Part shown: piece after piece, positions 25,594 to 35,200 of the stretch | Numbering within the stretch: the first letter of the stretch is position 1 | Layout: each line of letters begins with the position of its first letter | NCBI GenBank assembly: GCA_023398105.1 | Contig: JAEWST010000109.1 | Span: 1-37,198 of the forward strand | Direction of reading: 5' to 3' | Origin: Bacillota bacterium | GTDB lineage: Bacteria > Bacillota > Clostridia > Acetivibrionales > DSM-1351 | Length of the DNA stretch: 37,198 nucleotides | The notes under the pieces: generated by a model | Database searches by the model: none | What the model was told of the DNA's origin: nothing | Seen by the model: the letters and a program-made list of their open reading frames with translations, nothing else | Position numbers and translations under genes: made by a program

Positions 25594-27645
25594 TTAATTC
25601 TTTACTGCGTTGGTTCTTTTTTGGAAAAATTTATCCAATAATATTAGTAGGGCAGGCAATACACATGCTACCATAGTTAATGAAAGCAGAGTTCCTCTGC
25701 CCAGAAGAGTCCCCAGTTCAGAGATAATTGGGTTGCTTGTAGTAAATGCTAATGTAAAACCAGCAGAAGCAAGAATTACGGCAGATGTAAGTATTGCTGC
25801 CAAATTATTTACTAATGTTAATCGCATTGCATCCTTCTTTGGAAGCACTTTTCTATTGTTCATATATGCGTTAGTGAGCAATATGGCATAGTCAACCGTT
25901 GCTCCTAACTGTACAGTACTGATTATTAAAAAACCAATAAAGCTTAGGGGTTTATCACTGAAATATGGATAAGATAAATTAATCCATATAGCTGTTTCAA
26001 TTGAGAAAAGCAATAGCAGTGGTAAAATGGGCGAACGGAAGGTTACTAGCAATACCAAAAATATACCTATTATTGCCACAATGTTGGTGAGTTTTGTATC
26101 TGTAGAAACAATGCTTTTCATATCAAACAAGGTAGTACTCTGTCCCGCCAGGTAATAAGTGTCATAATGCATTGCAGCTGTATCAAGAACAGTTTGCACC
26201 AAGTCAAAAGTAGTTTCTCCTTCCTCAGCTGTGTCTGTGTAGAGAATAATTCGTGCGTAATGCTCTGAATAGAATTCTTTTACAACTTCTTTTGGGACAA
26301 ATTCGGGCGGTATTTCTGAACCCACAGCTGTAACAAAGGAAACAACACTAGTAACATGAGGAATTTCTGAAAGTGCATCACAAAACTCAGCTTGTTTGCC
26401 TGCATTTTCTTTTGGCACAAGTATTGCAAGGACATTTTCTTTTCCAAACTTTTCTTCTATATATGCTGTATCCTTTCCTACACGTGATACGCTAGTAACA
26501 CTGCCCATTCCATACATAAATTCTGTTTGAGATTGTGCTAAAAAGCTAGGTAGGACAACAAGTAGAGCAATTACTAAAAATGGTATCCTTACCTTCATTA
26601 ACAGATTACCTGTTTTCTTAAAATCTGGCATTAGCTTGCGGTGGCTGGTTTTGTCTATAGCTTTATAACAAATCAGCGTTAAAACAGGCAAAAATACCAT
26701 AACAGAAATAAAGCTGAGAATAATACCTTTTAATAAGTTGATTCCTAAATCTGCACCTATACCAAAGCGCATAAAAATAAGTGCAGCAAAACCTACTACT
26801 GTTGTGGCGGCACTTGCCGCTACAGTTGGCAGAGACTCTTTCATGGCAAGCAGCATGGCTTGCTTTGGTTCATGTGATATACGATGATGTCTGAAGCTGT
26901 GCAACAGGAAAATTGCATAATCCAAGGAAACTGCCAGCTGCAGAATAGGACTCACAGTCTGAGTGATAAAGGATATTTCACCAAATATAATGTTTGTTCC
27001 CATATTGATAACAATTGCTATGCCTATTGTAAACAAGAACAGTAATGGCTCAATCCATGAGGTTGTTGAAATTATAAGAATGATTATAATTATCGGAAGC
27101 AATATAAACATTGCATTCATTACTTCAGATACTGACATTGCCTGAGTTTCAGCTGCATTTACTGCATCTCCTGCAGCAGCATTATTTTCCCCTATAATTT
27201 CATAAATAGCATTTACCGCAGTTGATTCCTTGCCAGATTCAATGGACAAGGTAAGCAAGGCATTTTTGTCCTTGTAATAGTTTTTAACAATGGAGGAGTC
27301 TAAAAAATCAAGAGGCTTAGTTTGTAGCGTATCTAAACCTAATATATTGTCAAGCCAGCTTACAGATGTAACTCCTTCAATTTCAGATATTTTCTGCTTA
27401 TATTGAAGTGCCTCCTGTATTGATACGTCTGTAAGCATAACTCTTGCATTAGCTGTTTCACCGCCAAACTCTTGCTGCATTATTTTTATTGCGGTTGTAG
27501 ACTGTGCATCTTTTGGCAGATAATCTACCATGTCATAGTTAACAGAAACTTTTAGTGATAGAAGTGCACTTATTAATGCGACACATAAAAATATTAATAG
27601 AATGGTTTTTTTGTGCCTGATAATTGTCTGAGAAAAATTAACCAC
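25594..27645 (-). CDS. MMPL-family RND transporter
   Basis: 683 aa, the short Firmicute type of MMPL/RND exporter. Two halves, each an N-terminal membrane helix, an extracytoplasmic domain and a bundle of about five helices. The first domain starts SVNYDMVDYLPKDAQSTTAI, a typical MMPL porter-domain opening. The proton-relay helices carry SLDYAIFLLHSFR in half one and GATVDYAILLTNAY in half two. It starts with GTG at 27645, about eight bases after AAGGAGG. Divergent TetR-family gene upstream and secreted partner gene downstream suggest a regulated efflux or lipid export unit. Substrate cannot be told. Confidence 0.93.
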   Translation of the reverse strand: MVNFSQTIIRHKKTILLIFLCVALISALLSLKVSVNYDMVDYLPKDAQSTTAIKIMQQEFGGETANARVMLTDVSIQEALQYKQKISEIEGVTSVSWLDNILGLDTLQTKPLDFLDSSIVKNYYKDKNALLTLSIESGKESTAVNAIYEIIGENNAAAGDAVNAAETQAMSVSEVMNAMFILLPIIIIILIISTTSWIEPLLFLFTIGIAIVINMGTNIIFGEISFITQTVSPILQLAVSLDYAIFLLHSFRHHRISHEPKQAMLLAMKESLPTVAASAATTVVGFAALIFMRFGIGADLGINLLKGIILSFISVMVFLPVLTLICYKAIDKTSHRKLMPDFKKTGNLLMKVRIPFLVIALLVVLPSFLAQSQTEFMYGMGSVTSVSRVGKDTAYIEEKFGKENVLAILVPKENAGKQAEFCDALSEIPHVTSVVSFVTAVGSEIPPEFVPKEVVKEFYSEHYARIILYTDTAEEGETTFDLVQTVLDTAAMHYDTYYLAGQSTTLFDMKSIVSTDTKLTNIVAIIGIFLVLLVTFRSPILPLLLLFSIETAIWINLSYPYFSDKPLSFIGFLIISTVQLGATVDYAILLTNAYMNNRKVLPKKDAMRLTLVNNLAAILTSAVILASAGFTLAFTTSNPIISELGTLLGRGTLLSLTMVACVLPALLILLDKFFQKRTNAVKN

Positions 27646-27663
27646 TACATATCCTCCTTATTT

Positions 27664-27691
27664 AATATACACTGTGTTGACAAAATGTCAC
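27664..27691 (-). promoter_or_regulatory. MMPL operon promoter with TGACA-N3-TGTCA operator
   Basis: On the minus strand GTGACA (27691-27686) and TATATT (27669-27664) are separated by 16 bases. The palindrome TGACAAAATGTCA (27678-27690) overlaps the -35 element. This is a natural binding site for the TetR-family regulator encoded divergently 230 bases away. Confidence 0.5.
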
Positions 27692-27810
27692 ATGTATAGT
27701 TTAATTACATTGTGATTATAATTCAACATACAATTTATTAAAAAATGTTAGTTGTTAAACACTATTAAAAATAATGTTTAGTAATTAACTAATAAAGTTA
27801 AAATTATTAA

Positions 27811-27854
27811 TCAACTTTCGCACATAGTCTATTAGTACCAAAATTATTAATGGT
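27811..27854 (-). repeat. Dispersed repeat R1, diverged inverted copy C
   Basis: Read on the minus strand it runs ACCATTAATAATTTTGGTAC, then TAATAGACTATGTGCGAAAGTTGA, in the same order of blocks as copies A and B (ACCATTGATAATT..., CCAATAGAT..., GTG(T/C)(G)AAAGTTGA). It lies in the divergent spacer upstream of the TetR gene. Confidence 0.5.
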
Positions 27855-27916
27855 TTATACTAATACACTTAAACGAGTCAAAAGAAGTATGTCTTGAGAA
27901 AGGATACGTATAAAAA

Positions 27917-28504
27917 ATGAATAACGAAAAAGGCGATAGAAGAGTAAAATACACAAAGATGGTGTTAAAAGAAAGCTTTATAAAGCTTCTTGAACAAAAA
28001 GACATATCACAAATAACTATCAAGGAAATTTGTGCAGTTGCTGATATCAATCGTGCCACCTTTTATTCCCATTATAACGATCAATATGATTTGCTGCGAA
28101 AAATAGAGGATGAATTGCTTAACAATATAAATGCACACATTTTGGCATTTGGTCAAAAAAATTGTGAAATAAATGCTGTCCTGTTGGCTGAAAAAACCTT
28201 TGAGTATATAAAAGAAAATGCAAAACTATGCAAATTGTTGCTCAGTGAGCGTGGTGACTTTAGTTTTCAAAAAAAGATAATGATGCTTGTATACGATATT
28301 ATTATTGAGGAATTAACTGACAATACTAAAATTTCCAAGGAAGATGCGGAATATATATATTCATTTACAATAACAGGCTGTGTCGGTATAGTTCAGAAAT
28401 GGCTTGATGATGATTTGAAAAAAACTCCTCATTTCATGGCGGAAACTATTATAAATCTTACAACTGGAATGATAAGCTTGCTAAGGGGCAAAAAATCAAG
28501 TTAA
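27917..28504 (+). CDS. TetR/AcrR-family transcriptional regulator
   Basis: 195 aa. The N-terminal 60 residues are a TetR helix-turn-helix: ESFIKLLEQKDISQITIKEICAVADINRATFYSHYNDQYDLL, with the recognition helix around INRATFYSHY. The C-terminal helical domain ends GCVGIVQKWLDDDLKKTP, like the DhaS-type TetR group. ATG at 27917 has an AAAGGA site about ten bases before it. It is divergent from the MMPL operon, which is the usual arrangement for a local repressor of an exporter; the palindrome at 27678 is its likely operator. The ligand is unknown. Confidence 0.92.
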   Translation: MNNEKGDRRVKYTKMVLKESFIKLLEQKDISQITIKEICAVADINRATFYSHYNDQYDLLRKIEDELLNNINAHILAFGQKNCEINAVLLAEKTFEYIKENAKLCKLLLSERGDFSFQKKIMMLVYDIIIEELTDNTKISKEDAEYIYSFTITGCVGIVQKWLDDDLKKTPHFMAETIINLTTGMISLLRGKKSS

Positions 28505-28672
28505 TAACAACCTATCCCACAAGAAAGTCTATCAATGAAAAATAGTATCAATTGAGTTTTTGAATAATAATACTTTCAAGAAAAATATACAAATGGTAAT
28601 ATTGTATCTGAGAATAACATAATGGTAGTATGATTTCTGTACATGACTAAACTTAGGAGGATTGATTCAATA

Positions 28673-31570
28673 ATGCTACAAAAGGTTAAGGAAAATGATA
28701 AAGAGGTTTCATCAACATTGTCAAAGAATGAATCAAATGTGAAAATAGTTACATCTGGCAGAGCTGCTCCTATATACATAGATTCAGAAGGCAAAGATTT
28801 TAATGGTTTAAAGCTTGTGGCAAATTCCTTTGCACAGGATGTTAATTTAGTTACAGGAGTTATTCCAACAATTGTAACAGACATAAAAGAAATAGAAGGC
28901 ACAGCAATCATTGCTGGAACCATTGGAAATAACAAGGTTATAGATGCTTTAATTGCAAAGGGTGTTTTAGATGTAACTGAAATAAAAAATAAGCGTGAAT
29001 GTTATAAAATACAGGTTGTTGAGAATTTTATAGAAAAAGTGGACAAGGCAATTGTTATTGTTGGTAGTGAAAAGAGAGGAACGATTTACGGTATTTATCA
29101 TGTATCTCAACTAATAGGAGTAAGTCCTTGGGTTTATTGGGGTGATGTGTTACCTGCAAAAAAAACAGAACTTGTTTTATTGGAAAGTAACTTAAGCTGT
29201 ACGTCCAAGGAACCATATGTAAAATACAGAGGCTTTTTCTTAAATGATGAATGGCCCTCATTAGGTACTTGGGTAACTAATAGCTTTGGTGATTTTAATG
29301 AAGAATTTTATGATAAAGTATTTCAACTGATTCTGAGATTAAAGGGTAACTTTATGTGGCCTGCTATGTGGAGTGCAGTATTCAGTGAAAACGGTAAAGT
29401 AAGCCCTGTTGCCAATGCAGAGCTGGCTGATGCATATGGTATTGTAATGGGTACATCACACCATGAGCCTATGTTCCGTGCAGGAGAAGAATGGAAGAAC
29501 ATTAATGCAAGATATGGGACAAACGAAGCATGGAATTTTGCTTCAAATAGAGAAGCTATTACTAAGTTTTGGGAAGACGGCTTGTTACGCAATAAGAATT
29601 TTGAAAGTCTCATAACTATAGGAATGAGAGGAGAGCAGGACTCTGCTTTAGAGGGCACTGAACAGGAAAATATTGAACTGCTCAAGGAAATAATTAAAAC
29701 GCAAAAAAGTTTATTAAAAAAGCATGGTATGGAAAATGCACCTCAAGTACTCACTATATATAAAGAAGTTGAAAAATACTGGTACGGCTCCGATACTGTA
29801 GAAGGCTTAAGACATTGGGATGTACTTGATAATGTAACAATTATGCTTGCAGATGATAATTTTGCAAATGTTCGTACACTTCCTGATGAAAAAGAACGAA
29901 TTCGTAAATTCGGCTGGGGAATGTACTACCATTTTGATTATCATGGAGGACCTCGTTCTTATGAATGGGTAAATACTACACCACTTGAAAAAGTATGGGA
30001 GCAAATGTCTATGACCTATGATTATGGAGTAAGGGATATATGGATTGTCAATGTGGGAGATTTAAAACCAATGGAATTTCCAATTTCCTACTTCATGGAC
30101 TTGGCGTATGACTTTGAAGCTTGGGGAACAGATGGGCTTAACAAAACGAGAGAATATACAAAAAAATGGGTTAAGCAACAGTTTGGTAATAGTGCAGAAG
30201 AAGAATTAATAGATGGAATCTCCAGTGTTTTATCAGATTATACTAAAATTAACGGAAGTAGAAAACCTGAGGTTACTTTTGCAAATACATATAGCTGCAT
30301 AAATTATAATGAAGCTCAGAAGGTATTAGCTAAAGCCATTGATTTAGAAAATAGAGCAGAAAAATATTATAAACTGACTCCTCGGGATTACAAGGATGCA
30401 TATTATCAGTTGGTATATTATCCTGCTGTTGCATCAATGAATGTTGTAAAAATGCAGATATTTGCTGGACTGAATGATTTGTATTTTGACAGACAGAGTG
30501 TTCTTGCAAATGTATATGCGGATTTGGTACAAAAGTGTATTAAATTAGATAATGACATGCAGAATTTTTATAATAATATTTTATCATGCGGTAAGTGGAA
30601 GGGTATGATGAGCTCACCTCATATAGGCTATACATACTGGAATCCAGATGGCTGGACATATCCACAGGTTAAAACTGTTGTTCCTAAAGAGGGAAGCTAT
30701 TTAATTGTTGATGTAGAGGGAACAGAACAGGAATATTGCTCAGGTGTAGCAGTTTTGCCTGTATTCACAAATCTCTGTAAAGAGTGTTACGCTATTACTA
30801 TCAGCAATGGTGGAAATGTAGCATTTGACTATAGGATAGAAACAAGTGCAGACTGGATAAAAATTAATAGTAAAGAAGGTAGAATAGTTAGTGGTAAGAC
30901 TGTTATGGTTTCAATAGATTGGGAAAATGTGAATAATACCACAGAAGGCTTTATAACTATTTATGGTGCAAGTAAGCAAGTACAGGTAAATGTCACTGCT
31001 GAAGTTATAAATATTGACAGCCCTTCGCCAATGACATTTATTGAAACTCAAAATGTCGTTTCAATTGAGGCAGAACATGCCTTTAATATGGTAGAGAAAG
31101 CAAACGTGAAGTGGAAAGTCCTTGAAAACTATGGGCGTAGTTTATCTTCAGTAAAAATGTTTCCTACTACAGTGTTTTTTGATAAACCTGAAGAAGCTCC
31201 TTATTTGGAATATAAAGTAGAATTAAGTGAGGATAGAGAATACATTTTAACAACATATACTGCTCCTTCAAATAATATATACAAAAAAAGCAGGCTGAGA
31301 TATGGCGTAGCCTTTGACGGAGGAGCCACAACAATTGTAGATGCCCTGCCAAAGGACTTTGTTGCAGGAGACTACGACAACGAGCCATGGTGTGATGGGG
31401 TTTTGGATAATATTCATATAACATGCACAAATCACTTGTTGACAAAGGGAATACATACTTTACGTTTTTATGGATTAGATGCAGGCTTGGTATTACAAAA
31501 GCTGGTTCTATCCAAGGAGAAACTGAAAGCTTCATTTTTTGGACCAGAGGAGAGTTTTTTTGTGAAGTAA
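28673..31570 (+). CDS. GH115-family glycosidase (probable xylan alpha-1,2-glucuronidase)
   Basis: 965 aa from ATG 28673, which lies 12 bases after AGGAGG; a frame from ATG 28643 has no ribosome site. No signal peptide, so probably cytoplasmic. Hallmarks of GH115 are in order: a GH20-like N-terminal domain with GTIYGIYHVSQLIGVSPW, the barrel with YRGFFLNDEWPSLG, RLKGNFMWPAMWSAVF, GTSHHEPM, ITIGMRGEQDS, LADDNFANVRTLP, YYHFDYHGGPRSYEW and IWIVNVGDLKPMEFP, then a helical domain and a C-terminal beta domain (about 690-965). GH115 enzymes remove glucuronic or methylglucuronic acid from xylan or its oligomers. A cytoplasmic form would act on imported oligosaccharides. The specificity is inferred from the family. 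Confidence 0.9.
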   Translation: MLQKVKENDKEVSSTLSKNESNVKIVTSGRAAPIYIDSEGKDFNGLKLVANSFAQDVNLVTGVIPTIVTDIKEIEGTAIIAGTIGNNKVIDALIAKGVLDVTEIKNKRECYKIQVVENFIEKVDKAIVIVGSEKRGTIYGIYHVSQLIGVSPWVYWGDVLPAKKTELVLLESNLSCTSKEPYVKYRGFFLNDEWPSLGTWVTNSFGDFNEEFYDKVFQLILRLKGNFMWPAMWSAVFSENGKVSPVANAELADAYGIVMGTSHHEPMFRAGEEWKNINARYGTNEAWNFASNREAITKFWEDGLLRNKNFESLITIGMRGEQDSALEGTEQENIELLKEIIKTQKSLLKKHGMENAPQVLTIYKEVEKYWYGSDTVEGLRHWDVLDNVTIMLADDNFANVRTLPDEKERIRKFGWGMYYHFDYHGGPRSYEWVNTTPLEKVWEQMSMTYDYGVRDIWIVNVGDLKPMEFPISYFMDLAYDFEAWGTDGLNKTREYTKKWVKQQFGNSAEEELIDGISSVLSDYTKINGSRKPEVTFANTYSCINYNEAQKVLAKAIDLENRAEKYYKLTPRDYKDAYYQLVYYPAVASMNVVKMQIFAGLNDLYFDRQSVLANVYADLVQKCIKLDNDMQNFYNNILSCGKWKGMMSSPHIGYTYWNPDGWTYPQVKTVVPKEGSYLIVDVEGTEQEYCSGVAVLPVFTNLCKECYAITISNGGNVAFDYRIETSADWIKINSKEGRIVSGKTVMVSIDWENVNNTTEGFITIYGASKQVQVNVTAEVINIDSPSPMTFIETQNVVSIEAEHAFNMVEKANVKWKVLENYGRSLSSVKMFPTTVFFDKPEEAPYLEYKVELSEDREYILTTYTAPSNNIYKKSRLRYGVAFDGGATTIVDALPKDFVAGDYDNEPWCDGVLDNIHITCTNHLLTKGIHTLRFYGLDAGLVLQKLVLSKEKLKASFFGPEESFFVK

Positions 31571-32173
31571 AGTTATTAACTCAATTACTTATATGCAAAA
31601 GTTGATTTGCTTTTTGTATAGAAAGAGTTATATGCTGAAGCTGAAAATAAACATGAATTTTATTTTAATTAGTTATATACCAGAGATACTTTGAGTATAA
31701 GTGTTTCTGGCTTTTTATTAAAAATAGAACCTCGAATTTTTACAAAAATATTAGCTTTCAAAATAATAGTTCAGGTTCAAAGTTTGATAGTAATGTAGAA
31801 AAATAAAGAATTATATGATAAAATTTAGATTAATATAATAAAGATGAAATTTTTTTAAGTGATTGAAAGACACATAAAAAAGAGGATTTTAGCATTATTA
31901 AGAAGAATTAACCTAGAAGCTGAGTTAAAATTTTCAACTGCGAAAGTTGAATAAAAAACTAACAAAAAGTCTCATTTGCAATAATTCGTTGAAAGGTTTA
32001 AGAAAGTAACCACTTTTAAATAGTTTTGAATGTATTTTGTTTAAGTATATTCAGCACAAGTTGCCAGAACAGACTTTTAAGAAAAACAACGCAAGTTGCT
32101 GTTATAAACGTGAAAACAATGCAAGCTTCTCCATTGGCTTGCTTATGTTGATTAAGAAGGGGGATTCGAGTTC
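31571..32173. other. Spacer between the GH115 gene and the LacI-GGDEF-EAL gene
   Basis: About 600 non-coding bases. It holds the GH115 terminator (31680-31717), a small TTCAACT-gcgaa-AGTTGAA hairpin near 31931, and a GCAAGC/GCTTGC hairpin (32121-32142) just before the GGGGG ribosome site at 32159. No clear promoter could be picked from the AT-rich background. Confidence 0.6.
31680..31717 (+). terminator. Terminator after the GH115 gene
   Basis: CCAGAGATACTT (31680-31691), a 7-base loop, AAGTGTTTCTGG (31699-31710), then CTTTTTATT. Two G-T pairs in a 12-bp stem. Confidence 0.8.
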
Positions 32174-32224
32174 ATGCCAGTACTTCATTTGAACTTTAAA
32201 TACTGGGCATGGATGCACCTATGA
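32174..32224 (+). CDS. Possible 16-codon leader peptide overlapping the next start
   Basis: ATG at 32174, ten bases after GGGGG, encodes MPVLHLNFKYWAWMHL and stops with TGA at 32222-32224. The stop overlaps the ATG at 32221 of the following gene as ATGA, the classical coupling arrangement. The only good ribosome site in the region serves this small frame, not the large gene. An inverted repeat (CATGCCAGTA at 32173 with TACTGGGCATG at 32201) lies across it and could hide the large gene's start. The peptide is aromatic-rich. It may be chance, but spacing and overlap argue for function. Confidence 0.45.
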   Translation: MPVLHLNFKYWAWMHL

Positions 32225-35200
32225 GAAAACGTATCGGCGTATTAATAGGAGAGGCAGAAGCACCTCATTGTATGACTTTATTAACTGGTATTGTAAATGA
32301 AGCTAAGAGATTAAATTTTGATCTGTTTGTGTTTACAAATTTTAACCAAACTATGGGTCAAATAGGGTATGTCAAAGGAGAGGGTGCAATTTACGACCTA
32401 ATCAATTTTAAAGAGCTAGATGCAATTTTACTGGTTCCTGAATCTTTGAGTATACCAGGAGTTGCAAGGCAAACTGAGGAAAAAGTTCGCAATGAATTTA
32501 TTGGACCAGTAATATGTATTGACTATAATAGCGACTATTTTCCTACTATCAAATTTGATGACAAAGCTCTTATGAAACGTATGATATATCATTTGACAGA
32601 TGTACATGGATTAAATTCTATTGCATTTTTATCAGGACCTCTATATCATGAGCATTCCATTAACAGGCTCAAAGCATATACTGAGGTTTTAGAGGAACGT
32701 CAAATTCCGATAGATGAGTCTCTCATTTTTGAAGGCAATTTTTACTATAACTGTTCAGAAGCTATGGTTGATGAGCTGCTTAAAAGGGATAAACTTCCAC
32801 AAGCAATTGCTTGTGCAAACCAGTTAATGGCAGTTGATGTATATGAGGAATTAACAAAAAGGGGATTTCGCATACCTCAAGATATTATAGTGACAGGATA
32901 TGATGCAACTGACCGTAATGTAAAAGAAAATTTTTATATAACTTCTACCTTACGCACCGGAGAAGATCTTGGAGTAAAAGCAGTCCGTAAGCTCTATGAG
33001 AATCTATACAATACAACCCTTCCTGAACAAAAGGAAGAAAATTCTAAGCTTATAATATGGAATAGCTGTGGATGTGAGCCTGCTCACCAGCAGATAAATA
33101 TTCCTCTTACTTATGAAGTGTGGAAAAATGCAGAAATCAATTCCTTTGAAAATCATTTTTTAAAGTATAATTTTATGATGGAAGACTTGCTCTCTTTAGA
33201 TAACCCTGAAGAGTGCTTTGAGAGATGTAAAGAATATATATGGAATTTAGGTAATTATAGTGACTTGTATATTTGTCTTAATGATAACTGGTTGGACAAA
33301 CAGGATGAAGATGATATATATTCAGACAATATTATTTTAGCAGTTGAAGAACGTAAAAACAAAGCTGATAATTATCCAACAGTAAAGAACTTTTCAAAAT
33401 TACAAATGCTGCCATATATAGATAGGCAAAGAGAAGAAACAATGATTTACTATTTTATGCCTCTACATTTTTATGGAATAGTTTTTGGATATACTGTAAT
33501 TTGTTTTGAGGGTAGACCTGAGTATTTAAATCGTAATTATCGACATTGGGTACATAATTTAGATAGTGCACTGCAATCCCTTAGACAGAAACATGATTTA
33601 CATGAAATGTATATAAAATTAGAGCGTTATGCTGTAAAGGATTTATTAACTGGAATTTATAGCAGAAATGGCTTTGAGCTATATGCTCAGAGTGTTTATG
33701 AGAATGCTAAGAGCTCAGGTCAAAATTTGATTTGTATAGTTGGTGATATTAATAATTTAAAAACAATCAATGATTGTTATGGTCATGAATGGGGTGACAA
33801 AGCACTTCGCATTTTAGCAGATGCTCTAGAAAATCAGATTAATATTAAGAAGCTTAAGGGGATGGCATTTCGTACTGGTGGAGATGAATTTATACTTTTG
33901 TTGGCAGGCGATTATACACAGAAGCAAGTAAATGAATTAATAGATGAAATTAATGATTATGTGGAGACGGCAAAGGATTTATATGACATGCCAATAAGTA
34001 TCACAGGTAGCCTTGGAGGTTGCTTGGCGACACATTCTGAGAATAGGTGTCTCAGTGAAATTATAGCAGATGCAGATAAGCAGATGTATAAACAAAAGTC
34101 ATTATATAGAAGCTCAAATAATAATAAGGTATTGACAAAAATATTGCATAAGACTTACTTTGAAACAGAGATTGATAAAAAATTTAATGATAATACATGT
34201 GAAAAATATGCATTTATAAGTATACAAATCCAGAATTATGAATTGTATTTAAATATTTATGGGCGTCAAAAAGGAAATGATATTATCAAGCATTTGGGCG
34301 AACTCATTGATATTCATTTGCCTAAAGACAGTATAGCAACTAAATATTCCTTGAGACAATATGTAGTGTTTTTTTCATACATACAAATAAGCGATATTGA
34401 AAATTGGGTTTTAAAATTTAATTTGGCTATTGATGATTATGAACTTCGAATAAAGTCAGATTATTCAATGAAAATTAGTTGTGGCATTTATTTATGTAAA
34501 GATAAAAATAAACATTCAATTAAAGACATGATTGAGAGAGCTAACTTTGCACTTCAGACATGTCTAGACTATGCAAAAAGGCTTGTTGTTTATGATGAAA
34601 AAATGCGTGATAAATTCATTGAGGAAACTGAAATTATAAGATCCTTTGAGGAAGCAATTGAGAAAAATGAATTTCAAATTTATTTGCAGCCACAGCACTA
34701 TATACAGATGAAGGATAGAGTACTAAGTGCAGAAGCCCTTGTGAGATGGATTAAATCAGATGGAACTATTATTTACCCTGGTACTTTTATTCCTGCGTTT
34801 GAGAAAAATGGATTTATTACTAAATTGGATCGTCATATTATGGAGCTTACTTGTAGATTTATCAGTAGACATATTAATGAGGATTGGTGCAAGAATATAA
34901 GAATTGCTGTTAATGTATCAAAAGCTGATTTAGAATATGAGGACTTTATTGAATATTATATAACTATTAAAAATAAATATAGTATTCCTGATGGAGCAAT
35001 AGAAATAGAATTCACCGAAAGTGCTGTCTTTGAAGATTATGACACCTTTAAAAGTATAATGGAAAAATTACAGAAAAGCGGTTTTTCATGTGCTTTAGAT
35101 GATTTTGGAGCAGGGAGTTCATCACTAAATCTACTTAAAGAATTACCTGTAGATGTAATTAAGATGGACAGATTGTTTTTTAAAGAATCAAATAACAAGC

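Noticed and set aside
31167..31535. 122-codon minus-strand frame inside the GH115 gene
   Set aside because: Shadow of the coding strand; no ribosome site, composition unlike a real protein.
33840..33891. Inhibitory RxxD site before the GGDEF motif
   Set aside because: The residues at the expected place are K-L-K-G, so product inhibition through the classical site is not expected.
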